A stretch of DNA of 64,000 nt from Malus domestica (Eukaryota; Streptophyta; Magnoliopsida; Rosales; Rosaceae), in contig NC_091673.1 in NCBI RefSeq assembly GCF_042453785.1, positions 2,859,501 to 2,923,500 of the forward strand. Reading direction: 5' to 3'. Below are positions 48,037 to 60,025 of this stretch, one piece after another. A program made the position numbers and the translations under genes. The notes beneath the pieces are model-generated. The model saw nothing but the letters and a program-made list of their open reading frames with translations. It did no database searches and was not told where the DNA came from. Within the stretch, counting starts at the first letter, position 1; the number at the start of each line of letters is the position of its first letter.

Positions 48037-48519
48037 TTAATTGTATACCACAAGTTTATAAATGGAACCCCCAAAACGGGCCTGCCCAAATATAATCTCA
48101 TCAGCCCAGCATAAAACGTGGTGAAACAAAAACCCTATCCAGGGCCCAGAGACAAACACATCCATTTGTTGCTGCTCCTGCTTTCATGAAACCTTTTGTT
48201 AGGAAAGATTTTTCACTATGCTCATAATACGGAGAGGTCCGCCATATATTATTATACAAGTTAAGATTTTTTTTTTTTAATTGTCTCTCCACTTGTATAA
48301 TGAAACATGACATATGGCCCGTGTCAAAGGCAAAATAAAAAATTCTCTCCCAAAGTAGTGTGATTTATAGTATTCTTTGCTCCATTGCACAAGAAGTTAT
48401 ATTCAAACTTAAATGTGAAATGTAATGGACAGTTTAAAAAAGTTATTATGCCCTTTTTCTTTAAGAACACATAAGAGATTAATTATAGTTTGATGATTGC
48501 ATGCGACCTTTTATTTATA

Positions 48520-48705
48520 AACAAACGATATTATCTATACTAAGGGGAAGAAGGTGAACTAAGCCTTACAATGGGCTAACAATAATGTAGTTCAAATTCG
48601 CCTTTGGCGAAAATCGAACCTAAGACATCTCACTCACAAGTGAAGAGGAATACCACTAGACCATAGTACTAAGTGGCTACATACGATCTTTTTTTTTTTA
48701 GTCTA
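48520..48705 (-). mobile_element. Short tRNA-derived SINE-like element, copy 1
   Basis: Read on the minus strand it has a box B-like AGGTTCGATTTTC and the phrase GGTATTCCTCTTCACTTG. A close relative follows at about 48706-49470, so the two lie head to tail. Confidence 0.55.
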
Positions 48706-49470
48706 ACGATATATTTTACACTAAGGGGAGGGTGTGACATCCCATATCGCGGAGGGGAGTGATCCTTAAATGTATATTCTCATCCCTACCTAGCACGAGG
48801 CTTTTTGGGAGCTCATTGACTTCGCATTCCGTAGGAACTCCGAAGTTAAGTGAGAAGGAGGCCAGAGCACTCCCAAGATGGGTGACCTACTGGGAAGTTG
48901 CTCGTGAGTTCCCAAAAACAAAATCGTGAGGGAATGATAAGCCCAAAGCGGACAATATCGTGCTACGGTGGTGGAACGGGCCCGGGATGTGACAAATTGG
49001 TATCAGAGCCTAATCCTGGCCGCAAGTGTGCCGACAAGGACGTCGGGCCCCTAAGGGGGGTGGATTGTGACATCCCACATCGCCCAGGGGAGTGATCCTT
49101 AAATGTATATTCTCATCCCCACCTAGCACGAGGCCTTTTGGGAGCTCATTGGCTTCACGTTCCGTAGGAACTCCGAAGTTAAGCGAGAAGGAGGCTAGAG
49201 CACTCCCAGAATGGGTGACCCACTGGGAAGTTGCTCGTGAGTTTCCAAAAACAAAACCGTGAGGGAATGATAAGCCCAAAGCGGACAATATTGTGCTACG
49301 GTGGTGGAACGGGCCCGGGATGCGACAGAGGGGAAGCTCGGTTAAGCCACACTATGACCAATCTAATTTGGTATTGAATTTGTCATTCACGAGATTCGAA
49401 CCTATGATCTCTCACATACAAGTGAAGAGGAATACCACCGGACCGTAGTACTGAATGACACGTACGATCT
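48706..49470 (-). mobile_element. SINE-like element, copy 2, split by Cassandra
   Basis: The segments 48706-48732 and 49333-49470 match the start and end of copy 1 (shared phrases aacgatat...actaagggga and caagtgaagaggaatacca). The gap is filled by the complete Cassandra element and its GAGGG duplication. Confidence 0.55.
48733..49327 (+). mobile_element. Complete Cassandra TRIM retrotransposon
   Basis: A 595-bp element with two 262-bp LTRs (48733-48994 and 49066-49327), flanked by the exact 5-bp duplication GAGGG (48728-48732 and 49328-49332). The primer-binding site TGGTATCAGAGC lies at 48998-49009, and a purine tract (about 49051-49064) precedes the 3' LTR. The inner part is only about 70 bp and codes for nothing. 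Each LTR carries the Cassandra hallmark, a 5S rRNA-derived segment of about 80 bp (about 48826-48908 and 49159-49241; phrases GGAACTCCGAAGTTAAG and GATGGGTGACC...CTGGGAAGTTGCTCGTG). The LTRs differ at about 17 of 262 sites (6.5 percent), so it is several million years old at usual rates. It looks structurally whole but is non-autonomous by nature. Confidence 0.96.
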
Positions 49471-50252
49471 TTTTAAAAATGTTAATAACAGCTCCGAACT
49501 TTTACATTTACTCAAATTTAAGTTTGAGATAAAGATCACATTTTTCTTTTGATTAAAATCCAGAATTTAGGTCTTAGCGTTGGCAATGACCTTGGTAATG
49601 TAAGTTTTATTATCAAGTTATAAACATTAAATTAAGTTAGGTATGAACTTGCAAATGACTTGTAGCTCAATTCGTTAAGTGCACTCATCATTATAAGTTT
49701 TCGTGTTCGATCCCTACCTCCTATATTGCTTGTATTAAAAAGACACACACAAGGTTTCTTTTTATTTGTTTTCACACTCTCCACAAAATAAGATTCTACT
49801 GATCAAAAATTTCAAATTTAAACATAAAAAGTAATTACACAGACGGAAGCACATAGAGATCCCTGTGTGGGGTGGAGTCAAAAATCAAATCTTAACGTGT
49901 GAAAGGATGGAGCTGGGACTGGGACTTGAACAGTAGTTAATATTAGAGGGAGGGAGAGAAAAGGGGGAGGGTGGGAGATCATTGCTCAGCTGGGGACTGT
50001 GACAAATCAATGGGGGCGGCTATGAAGTCTGATGAGATGGGCACTGTTGGCTTTTCCCAGTTTCCTTTTTCAGACAAGACGAAGGTTTTGGAAATTTTTA
50101 CTTTGTCTTTCCTGCGTTCCTAGTCTCACATACACAAATTTTGCAATGCAGTGACATGCGTGACCAACAGCTTTGTCCTTTTAGCTCCTTAGCACATGTC
50201 ATTCAACAACAATCCTAGGGACTGCATTCACTACTATATATACATATGATAA
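49471..50252. other. Intergenic DNA
   Basis: No gene seen. A tRNA-like stretch at about 49660-49740 (tgtagctcaattcgttaagt and a box B-like GTTCGATCCC) is probably a decayed SINE. Confidence 0.45.
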
Positions 50253-50412
50253 TGAGACTCTCTTAAAGTGAGACTCTTTATAAATTCTTTTAATATATAC
50301 CTCATTTTAATGTTATTTTTTGTGTCAACAATATAAAATAATGTGCCAAAAACATGAGGTGACTGAGAGTAAATAGAGACTCCCACTTTTGAGAGAGTCT
50401 CATTAGCATTCA
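50253..50412. mobile_element. Foldback MITE
   Basis: About 160 bp with terminal inverted repeats: taatgagactctcttaaagt at the left and, inverted, ctaatgagactctctcaaaa at the right. A looser relative lies near 51610-51720. Superfamily not decided. Confidence 0.65.
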
Positions 50413-50468
50413 TTATATACATACACCCCATCCAATATATACACACACAACATTTAATACTAAATGGT

Positions 50469-50627
50469 AGGAAATTTTAATGAAACACTCCTGGTACTGT
50501 TCACTTTTTAACATTAAAGACATTTTTATCTTGAAAAGTTACTTTTGGTACTATTCACTTACACATTTATTTTGTCATTTTGATTAAAACTAAAGTTTTT
50601 GAGGACTTTTCGTAAGTTTTTCTTTTT
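50469..50627. mobile_element. Mutator-like MITE, family B (copy 4, inverted)
   Basis: Reverse-orientation copy: aggaaattttaatgaaac at the left, then tactgttcactttttaa and gaggacttttcgtaag at the right. No clear target duplication. Confidence 0.65.
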
Positions 50628-53600
50628 AATTATTCACTCTATGTTTTGATCAGTTGCACTCTGGGTTAGGAGAGATTCTCTTATGTAATTAGTTTGCTAA
50701 GTGGCATTTGTTTATTGGATGGGTTGTGCCAGCTTTTGATAACGTGACAGTTATTATTGAATAATGACGTCACTAAAACTAAAACATGTTTGTATGTGAG
50801 AATCTCTCTCGAATTAGGATAGATCATTCATGACTGTTCGGAGACAAATGTTGTTTTGCCTTATGCTCTATTTCAACCATATATACAAGTATCTTTCTAA
50901 ACTCATTGCTGCTAAGGTATTTAAGAGATATACAACTTAAGTGGTTAAGAGCATAACTGTACCCATGAAGTAATGTGTTTAAAACTACAATTCCTTTTGT
51001 ATATAAAAAGGGTATCTATAATAGTGTATTTGCAATAGCATATTATAGACTTAATAGGTAGTCAAAATCCATTTTGTACTAATCTTGTTAAATCACAAGG
51101 CAAAACGGCAAAGATTTAAAGTGGTACAGGAACTTTCTGCAATTCGAATCGAACCCACATGCAGGCACTTGACCTTTGTCTCAGAGAAGTATCTGATTCT
51201 GATGAGCCATCAATTAATCACCAAAACAAAGTTCATGTTCAAAAGTAGCACCATGCATATTATAATAGTGATCTATATTTATAAAATTTATTTAGCTAGA
51301 CTCCTACGCTTATCAAACTACCATTCTCTCTCTCTCTCTCAGCTGCTAGCCATGCATGCATGCATGTTTTCGAGAGCACACTAGTTTTGTCAATTGATTA
51401 GTCATCTCATGATCATGGATCCACCGATCCAGTGCTAGTGGGTTTCTTAAACCTGATAAGAAACTTAAAAGTGGATCTATAGGGAAACCTATACTGTTTT
51501 TACCAGTCCTTTTTTGGTAGTCCATTGCCGTGGGGTTATGTGAACGGGAATTGGATCGATGGAGCGCTTCGGGAAGAAGCATGATGATGAACTTTGTCAA
51601 CTTACAGTTTAACGTTAATTATCATATTAACATTATAAAATATTATGTAAAAAAACATGAGGTAGTACTGTAGCAGAGAGTCCTATATTTGAAGTCTCTC
51701 CTAAGCATTTCTCTTGTTTTATCTTTTTCCTTTGTATCAATTTCTATCATGTCTAAAGATTGATAGGATGGTTTGAATTACAATCCATCTACACTTCCTG
51801 TTTCGGGCGGTATCCAGTCAAACTATGTCACTGCTGCTGCACCAATCGTTCTGGTTGGCCGTTCATTGTTCATCTAGAAAACAGATATGTATGTGGTACA
51901 GCAACGTGTAAGGTCAGTCCATAATTATTTTGTTTTTAATTTTCATTTTGCTTTACAATAAAAGATAAGTAAATGTGAAAATAGAGTAATGGGAAAGGAT
52001 AATGGGAGAGATTGTGGGAAAGAAGAGGAACAAATGTAGAAACTATATATGCAAAAAAAATAAAAAAAAAAATAAAAATAAAAAAACACATTCGAAATGA
52101 AAATAACATAAACTTGATTTTAGTTTTTGATTTTTAATTTTCATATCATTTTTTTTCCACCATCCATCCTCCATCCTTATTCCAATGTACACCATTTTAT
52201 TCCTCATTCTTTCCACACTCTTCGTTTTCTTTTAAAAAATAAAATATCTACAATACAAAAATAAAACACTAAAAATTAAAAACGAAATGTTTATCAAACT
52301 CACCTTAATTAATTTGTAGGAAAATTAATGGGGTGTTGTCAAAAGTGAACATAGCTTTTTTAAATTAGCTAGCATGTTGGAATGAGAAACAAACTGTTGA
52401 CACATTGAGTTTGGAGGTGCCAAGACAAAAGAATTGTCTAATATATCTTCACTTTCTGTTGAATATTGAGATTTTGCACATATACGTACCACGATGGCAC
52501 TTGTGCAAGGATTTTTCTGAGATTCTAATTGAAAAAGTATATAACATAAGCAGTAGTCTTAATAGTTGAATGAAATGTTACTTTTAAGCAGCTGGGTAGG
52601 GTGTGAAGTGAGCTCTCTTTACTTTCCTACAGTGCAGGTGGCTTGCCCTTAAAGAAAAACAGTACCACCCATGCCAGTTCTTGTGCATTTCATTTTTTCA
52701 AATTTTACTTCATATATATACACTTCAAAAACAAAAAGTAAAATTTGAAAATTAAAATGGTAATGTCCCTTTCCAGTTTCCACCAAAATTAATAATATTC
52801 GTATTATTTGGCACACTATCACTATCACCATGTCTTTTAATAACAAAAGTTGGGGAGATAAACTCACGCCTTCCAGTCTACAGTTCTCCATGGCCTCCAC
52901 ATACTGTATGCCAATATATGCGTGCATATCCATAGATTCATCTTTTAAAATCTCTGTATCTCTGTCTACTTTTGGATTGAGAGAGAAAGAGAGAGAGTAC
53001 ATAAGGGCAGAAGATGAATAAAGTAACGGATAATGTTAGGAAAATTAAATTTTGAAAATTAAAAGATATGGAAGTTGATGATTGATTTATTACTTAAGTG
53101 TTGATAAATGTGTTCATGCTTATTGGTGACACATTATTTAATTTCTAAATTTTGTCTCCAAATTTAGTCTCTCTAACACTATTCTAAAATAAATAGAGAG
53201 AAAGAGAGAGAGAGAGAGGGGCAGAAAATATTACAGAGAGCTAAGCCAAGGACTCGGGAATCCAGCATTAATTAGGGTTCCGGCGAGGATCCTTTTCCTT
53301 GGAGAAAAGCAAGTGAGAAAAAGTAAGGAGTGCTAGTGTTTTTGTCTCAATGCATTTTGCATTCTTTGCCGCTGCCACTACTCTCCTCCAGTTTTTATCT
53401 CCTCCATTCCCAAACACGCCAAAACCAAAACATCTCATCTCATATTGTTGCTCCTTTTCAATCCAATCCAGTCCACGTTCAACTTGCAGACCCCTCCCCT
53501 CTCACTCTCTCGATTTATTTTCCAGTATGCATGTATCACCGTTGCGTAGTGTTATAATTCAAATCAAATTGTAAAATGTTAAAAATAGACATCTCAATAA

Positions 53601-53995
53601 GTTGGTCAATGGCCTCTTATACATAAAAAAAAAAAAATACATCATGTGACAAGTGTTTCAGATATACAGAAAATTTTATCCTTTTTCACTCCAATTTTAT
53701 CTTCCAATGTCACTAACAACAGGCCACTCACTGATAAATTTGAAATTGGTAAAGATCCTGCGCCTGAAATATAGTGAAATCCATCGATCCCACAACACAA
53801 AAAACCAAGTACCCCCCAATAGATAAGTTAACATAATAAACTTTCATTTCTTTATTTATTGCCTTTCTGCCTTTCTCTCTAGTCCCCACTTACCTTCTCC
53901 ACCAACAGCCCAAAATCTCACTCCTCTCTCTCTCTCTCTCTCTCACTCTCTCTCTCTCTCTCTCATATAAACAAATAAACCAAATCACCACCACC
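50628..53995. other. Intergenic DNA and WIP-gene upstream region
   Basis: No gene supported. It contains A- and T-rich tracts (52050-52090), small GA/CT microsatellites (51324-51340 and 53195-53218) and, close to the WIP gene, a CT-rich leader (53922-53964). Confidence 0.5.
53922..53964. promoter_or_regulatory. CT-rich leader upstream of the WIP zinc-finger gene
   Basis: A nearly pure CT run of about 43 bp ending 31 bp before the ATG at 53996. Pyrimidine tracts of this kind are common in plant 5' UTRs and core promoters. No proven function. Confidence 0.5.
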
Positions 53996-55329
53996 ATGCA
54001 AACTCCCTTCACTAGTACTACCATAGATGAAGATTTTCAGGATGAGGACTCCATTTTTCTCTCTCTTGGCCCTCCTGGACTGGATAATCATGTCCCCAAA
54101 CAGTACCACCTCATCTACCACCACCAGTCTTCTTCCTCAACTCAGCCTGATCACCACCAAACTTTTTATCATGATTATCCAAACCCTAATCCTGATCCTG
54201 AGGACGGCACTGTCACTGTAGCTCTTAACATTGGGCCACCGAGTAGTGGAGGCGGTAGGCCAAGCTCATCGTTCATCAGCAACCCTAACCACAACCACAT
54301 TGGCGGTCCTGTGGAAGGGCAGTACTGGATTCCCTCTCCTGCACAAATCCTCGTAGGCCCCACCCAGTTCTCTTGCCCTGTCTGCAGCAAAACATTCAAC
54401 AGATACAACAACATGCAGGTAGTACTCATCATCGGCATAATTAGTAACACACAAATCAATACCACTACTAGTAAGTAATTACTAATAATGGCTGTTATCT
54501 AATTTTAGCAATTGGTTTCTCTACAGAAACCATTCCTCATGATTTACAAAACTTGCATTACAGTTTGTTTATTTCTCCTCTCCTTTTCAAAATTTTCCAC
54601 TCCAAAATCACAAATTATGAGTGGAATCATAGTTATACTGCCCTAATGTACAGATTTTTAATTTTATGCAACACTTGTGTTACAATTTGTTTATTTCTTC
54701 CGTGTTTATGAAACTCTTGTCTTACAATTTGTTTATTGCCGTTTATTTCTGCTCCCAAATTGTCATCTTGCATTCAAAATCACAAAAAAAGAGTGGAATC
54801 ATCAACATCTTTTACCCTAATCTATGTATTTTGTTTAGTTTGTGTTTACCCTCTAATTATTTGTATGTAGATGCATATGTGGGGGCATGGATCAGAGTAC
54901 AGGAAGGGACCAGAATCCTTGAGAGGGACAAAGCCAGCATCCTCAGTGCTGAGACTTCCATGCTATTGCTGCGCAGAGGGGTGCAAGAACAACATAGAAC
55001 ACCCAAGGTCAAGGCCACTTAAGGACTTCCGGACACTGCAGACACATTACAAGAGAAAGCATGGGACGAAGCCGTTTGGGTGCCGCAAGTGTGGGAAACC
55101 ATTTGCAGTGAGAGGCGATTGGAGGACTCACGAGAAGAACTGCGGGAAGCTCTGGTTTTGCATTTGTGGGTCGGATTTCAAGCACAAGAGATCGCTCAAA
55201 GACCACGTTCGTGGGTTTGGTGATGGACATGCACCTTATGCTGTGGAGCTGTGTACTGAGCCTGAGGAAGAAGATCACATGGATGACGAGGATGACGATA
55301 ACAATGACGATGATTTGGTTATTAATTAG
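53996..55329 (+). CDS. WIP-type C2H2 zinc-finger transcription factor
   Basis: Two exons (53996-54418 and 54871-55329) join in frame to 293 residues. The name-giving Trp-Ile-Pro is at 111-113 ([20 protein letters not shown]), followed by four zinc fingers of the WIP domain: [21 protein letters not shown] across the splice site, [38 protein letters not shown] and [17 protein letters not shown]. The N-terminal half is His/Pro/Ser-rich with a VALNIGPP motif (usual form VALxIGLP). The tail is strongly acidic ([14 protein letters not shown]). The protein is nuclear; relatives TT1, NTT, WIP4/5 and DOT5 regulate seed coat, transmitting tract, root-tip and vein development. The finger wording resembles WIP3 (At1g08290), while the neighbours match At1g13290 (DOT5/WIP6), so the subfamily is left open. 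The intron position after NNMQ is typical of the family. Confidence 0.93.
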
Positions 55330-57685
55330 TTAATACACAATTACTTGGAGTTTAACTTTTTGGATTAGCTAGCTAGCTAGGTATAATTAAGTAATTAGGG
55401 TTTTGGTTAGTAGTGAGTGATGGGACTGTGACTGTCTCTTATGTTTCATTTATGTCTTTTTCTTGTTTGTGAGAGAGTGCGGGAGTGAGAAGAGGAAGAC
55501 AACAAACAAGACAATGAATGGCCAGGGTTTTACGCATTTAATGTTGGAAGTGGCAGTTCAATCCTTCAATTAAAGTACGTACCTTTTCTGATACCTAATA
55601 TATTTTTATCTTTTGAAAAATGAATACATGTTGAGAGAGAGAGGGAGAGAGGGAGAGAGGGAAAGCGGTCAAGTAAATTCAGTGACTACAGAACACGGAG
55701 AGGAGAGCAGATAAATGTGCAGTGGAGTCACAGATTCTACTGTTCATAGCTTTTGCATTTGGAGAGATAGCTAGTGAAAACAAAATACTAAAAAAATATA
55801 CTAACACTTGGATCGAACGACCGATTAGTCCGTCCATATATTTTATATTCTGAGTGAGGGGAAAGTTTCTGGGACCACTGAAAAATTACTGTATTTGGGG
55901 TTTCACTCAAGGGTTTTCCTTTTTCCTTTTGAGAACAACTACAAACAGGTACTACGAAACGTTTTCAGACTCCTGTGGCTGTGAGCTTTGCCCTTTAATC
56001 CTATCTATCAATTTTCTGCATGCATAAACGGGCCCTTTTTCCTCCGTCTCCCAGTTATGTATTTATGACCCTTTTTTCCTTCGTCTTTTTCCCAGCTCAT
56101 CCTTTCTTGGCTTTTTTTTCTTTCCTTTTTTGGTTTTATATGTCATATATGTGTGCAGCAGCTGCCATACAACTCCAAAGCACGCATGTGCATCACGAGA
56201 TTGTTAATTTAATCGTTTTTTAATCTGCTAATTAATTAATTTGTGTCCGTGTGCAGCTTGTGTGAATGCTAGCGCGTTGCTTTTAATATTGCTTGCATGC
56301 AATATTTAGTTCTTCTTAAACGTTTTTATGTCTGCAAACATCGACCTTAGCTAAAAGACTCGAATGACTTGTACAGCAGTTTATGCAATTTTCTTGTGGT
56401 TATATACATCTACATTGTTATATTATATATATATACACACATACGTATATAATTTGAAATAATCGTGTATATTTTCTGAAAGTTAAAAGTAAAATTGAAA
56501 GAAAAAGAGATGAAGCTTTCCCAGCTGGTTTCAGTTGTTTTATGTAATAAACAGCAGATTCTGGGTCAAAAATATTTTCTGGGCAACCAAAAAAAGACTG
56601 GTTGGTTGAGTACTTTGGAAAAAATAATGGGGACTCTCATATGGCCAAGTACAAAAAGTGATGGTTGATACATCATACATGTATATAACAGGCTGAGGAC
56701 CTGAGGGCTTGCTAGCTTGTGATATATCAGATGTAATTAGATGCGCATGCAAACATAAATAAGAAGAGGCAGAGGATCGTCCGGATGCTGAGCAATAAGA
56801 TCTAATTCAGGCTAATTTAATTGATTTTGTTAGTTGGATACTTGAATTACATATGTCTGCCAAGTTCAATGGACATAAAACCCAAACGTACAAGGTCCAT
56901 GTGATTTGTACAGACTCAGTGCAAGTCACTGGTCGAATTTACCCAAAACACCAATACTTTACAAGATATGATCGACATGTAGATTCGATGCCCTAGTAAC
57001 TAGACGTTGAGAATGAATCCCATATCGATGGGAGGATAGACCTTCGATGAGCTGATAAGTAAGTTAGGTTATTTTCTATATTGTCAACTAGTTTTATAGT
57101 ATAACTCCAACTTTTTCCATTAGATAGTGCCTCCGAACCGCGTATTCCATTGAGCGAATGAACACATAAAAATGTGATTTCTTCTTGAATTGTAACGTTT
57201 AGTAAACTAAAAAGTTAAAAATGACACAACTGAAAACATAAGGACAACAAGAGAATTTGAAGTCAACTACAGAAACCAGAAGTTAAAGGGAAAATTTGAA
57301 ATCGATCCAATGGGTCCAATTTTTAGTGACTTTTGACTTTTGAAATATGTCCAATTTTTAGTTACTGGGGATCATATCAAAAGATCCCAAAGTTAAATTA
57401 GCCTTCTTTTCTAGTTGTTGTTGACCGTTTGGATGGGTACAAAAGGCAAGAATAATTGGGCCTAGCTGCAGGACCACTAGGGCAGCCCGATTGAATCAAT
57501 GCAGTATTAGTTGTCAAATGGATGGACCGACCCATATGCATATGTTTGCAATTCTTCGGTCTAAGAGACATTTCCAAATAAACCCAACCCAGTATCTGGT
57601 CCTTAGCCTTACTTGGCCCAGTTTTGGGAGGGCATGTGGATGACCAATTTGTTCAACAAGCCTCTTGGCTCCTCAATCGCTTCAT
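55330..57685. other. 3' UTR of WIP gene and intergenic DNA
   Basis: No second gene supported. A GA-rich tract lies near 55635-55665. Confidence 0.5.
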
Positions 57686-57689
57686 GATT

Positions 57690-58765
57690 TTCAATGCTCG
57701 TTTAGAACTACTTTTAGAATGATTGAAAGTGTTTCATGTGAAAATATTTTTTGAACCACTATTTAGTAAAAATGTAAGTGATTTTGAGAGCAGCTCCAGC
57801 CTTGTCAATAGGCCGGGGGACAGTGGAGAAGAAAAGGCCTGAGGGCCTGTCAACTTGCTCCAGCCATGAGGAGCCCGAGCTAGTGGAGAAGGTCCGAGCA
57901 GGGTGCCTGTCAATTTGTGACAGCCCCGGAGCCCGAGCTCCAAGCCCATTTTTTATTTTTTTCTGTCAGGCGCGTGCACCCCACTCGCGCGTGGGGGCGC
58001 GTCGCCCGACAGCTTTTCAGAAAAAACAGTCAACTTTTCAGCTTTGCACAGTTACCGTTGGGAAGCCACGTGGCTTCCCACGGTCCGTTCGATCTCAACG
58101 GCTCCTTCATTTGGACCGTTGGATCTCAACGGTAAAAAAAATAAAAAAATCTGATTTAATATCAACCGTTCGATCTGAGATCAACGGTCGATATTAATAT
58201 GCTTTATAAATAAAGAAAAAATAGTTTTAAAATTAAAAAAAGTTACCGTTGTGACACGTGGCACAATCTGGAGTGTTGGAATTCAAATTTTTTTAAATCC
58301 AACGGCAGAAATTAATTATTGGAAAAAAAATGGAAAAAATCCGAAAAAATTGTAAAAAATCTGAAAAAAAAATTGTAAAAAATTGTTTTTACTTTTCTAT
58401 AAATACCACTTCTTCTCCATCTTATCGAAATCCATCGCTAAATAATTGTTTTTTTTATAAAATGACACGTGGCGCAACGAGAACGATTTAAAAAATCTTA
58501 TCCGAAATTACAAATAATTTTATTTTGTATTATTTAAACAAACAAAAAAAACTAATATTTTATTGGCTATTGCCAGGGGGGAGGGCTCCAAGGGTGGAGA
58601 TGCAAATGGCAATTACTGTTCATTAATGGCAGTTACTGTTCAAAATGGTGGATTCAATAGTGGATTGCCAGGGGGAAAGGCTCCATGGGTGGAATTGCTC
58701 TGAAACCTAAAAACATTTTCTCTAAAAACGCTTTCAGTTATTTTAAAAGTACTTTGAAATGAGTC
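57690..58765. mobile_element. MITE ('AAAGC/GCTTTCAGT' family) split by a PIF/Harbinger element
   Basis: The outer segments 57690-57787 and 58701-58765 together resemble the MITE that is split by Copia at 27352-32501 (shared phrases atgattgaaagtg, tagtaaaaat and aaaacgctttcagt). The inner 913 bp are a separate insertion. Confidence 0.6.
57788..58700. mobile_element. Non-autonomous PIF/Harbinger-like transposon
   Basis: A 913-bp element with ends GAGCAGCTCCAGCC and, inverted, GAGCAATTCCACCC, flanked by the 3-bp duplication TGA (57785-57787 and 58701-58703). No transposase. The left part is GC-rich. Inner inverted phrases such as tcaaccgttcgatctgagat and acggtccgttcgatctcaac give further hairpins. 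A TNA target site and this end sequence suggest PIF/Harbinger. Confidence 0.7.
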
Positions 58766-58886
58766 ATCGTTCTGTAACTTTTTTTGTGAATCTAGAAAAA
58801 AATGTAAAATATTCTGATTGAATTGTAAATGAAAAATATTCTTAAGCACACCCATGCTTATTTTTTTTACAATTCAGTTTAATAAA

Positions 58887-59733
58887 AGAAAAACTAATGA
58901 AAATGGCTTGAAAACTTTGAGTTTTAACAATAAAGACAAAATAAAGGGTAAAGTGAATAGTACCATAATTGAATTCTAGAGATGATATACCCACCCACCA
59001 ACACTATTTCTCCACCCACTTTTTAATGATACTTTTAATGACAACTCTAACCTTTTGTAAAATGACTTATAAGGCCATCTTTAACTATTTTATTCTTTTG
59101 TTTTTGTATTAAATTATGAAAATAGAAGGAACAAAAACATGAGCCCAGCAAGTTGAAACCACCGCACACAGCACCAACCAAGTTGAATCCGCCGTTTTCC
59201 TCATCTCTTATGTCAATTCCTTCTTATCCATTCGAAATCTTCATCAAACACCATAGACCCATTACAATTACCTTAAGAAACCTTACTCTTTTTCTTTTTC
59301 TCTCATACCCATTTATAGTTTCAGCAATCCGTGTGGAACTGTGCTCAGTTAATCTAATTGACGTGGTTTTGATACCCCTCTTCTACCATTAGTCCTCTAC
59401 TTGAGTTGTAATTGCATAGAACGACTACGAGGTCGATCGAAGATGTTGCTCATCCTCATAGTCTTGATTAAATTAGAGACAGAGTTGGCTGGCGATGAGA
59501 AGGGGCTTGCTTGCCGTCAAGTGGGTGGATGTGTGGCGATGGCTAATTTTCTTTGTAAGGGATGGTTTAGGAATATCAGTGGGTGGGAAAAGAGTGTTTT
59601 TCGTTTTTACCTTTTGAGTGGGGTGGGAAAATAGGATTGTGGAGTGGATCTAATACCTCTCTTGACTTTTTAGTGTAAAAATGTGATTTTTCGTTAAAAT
59701 AAACGGTACCGGAAGCTTTTCGTTAAAGTCTTC
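58887..59733. mobile_element. Mutator-like MITE, family B (copy 5), split by another transposon
   Basis: The outer borders are flanked by the exact 9-bp duplication TTTAATAAA (58878-58886 and 59734-59742). Left part 58887-58972 and right part 59661-59733 align with the two halves of the copy at 13544. The inner 688 bp are a second insertion. Confidence 0.82.
58973..59660. mobile_element. Unclassified DNA transposon nested in family B MITE
   Basis: About 688 bp bordered on each side by TTGA (58969-58972 and 59661-59664). The ends show imperfect inverted similarity (tctagagatgatatacccac and, inverted, tcaagagaggtattagatcc), with C-rich/G-rich subterminal 'ccacccac' and 'gtgggtgg' phrases. Inner open frames resemble nothing known. 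Confidence 0.6.
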
Positions 59734-59742
59734 TTTAATAAA

Positions 59743-60025
59743 TCAAAAGATAATTAAAGAAGATAGATAAACACGTGCAATAGACAAAAAGTGTCTGAAA
59801 ATTATTAGTTGAATACATACTCGGAAATGCTTTAAACTAATATAGGATTACAAAACATGAACACAATAGATAGGGGAAAAAAAGGTAAATAAAGAGAGTG
59901 AAAAAACATGACTAGGTGAAAACCGAGGTTGGTAAAGACAATGTGAGATTACAGCAGAAAGTCCACCGCCACTAACTCGTCCTCTGCTTCCTTTTTTTGG
60001 CAAATTCCACAACCACCGTGGTTGA
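59743..60025. other. 3' flank of the AOC gene
   Basis: Probably the 3' UTR of allene oxide cyclase. No other feature. Confidence 0.5.

Noticed and set aside
48826-49241. 5S rRNA-like segments as real 5S genes
   Set aside because: They lie inside the LTRs of Cassandra, are diverged from 5S rRNA and lack the array structure of true 5S loci.
59153-59634. Frames of 77-79 codons
   Set aside because: They lie within a nested transposon and have no similarity to known proteins.
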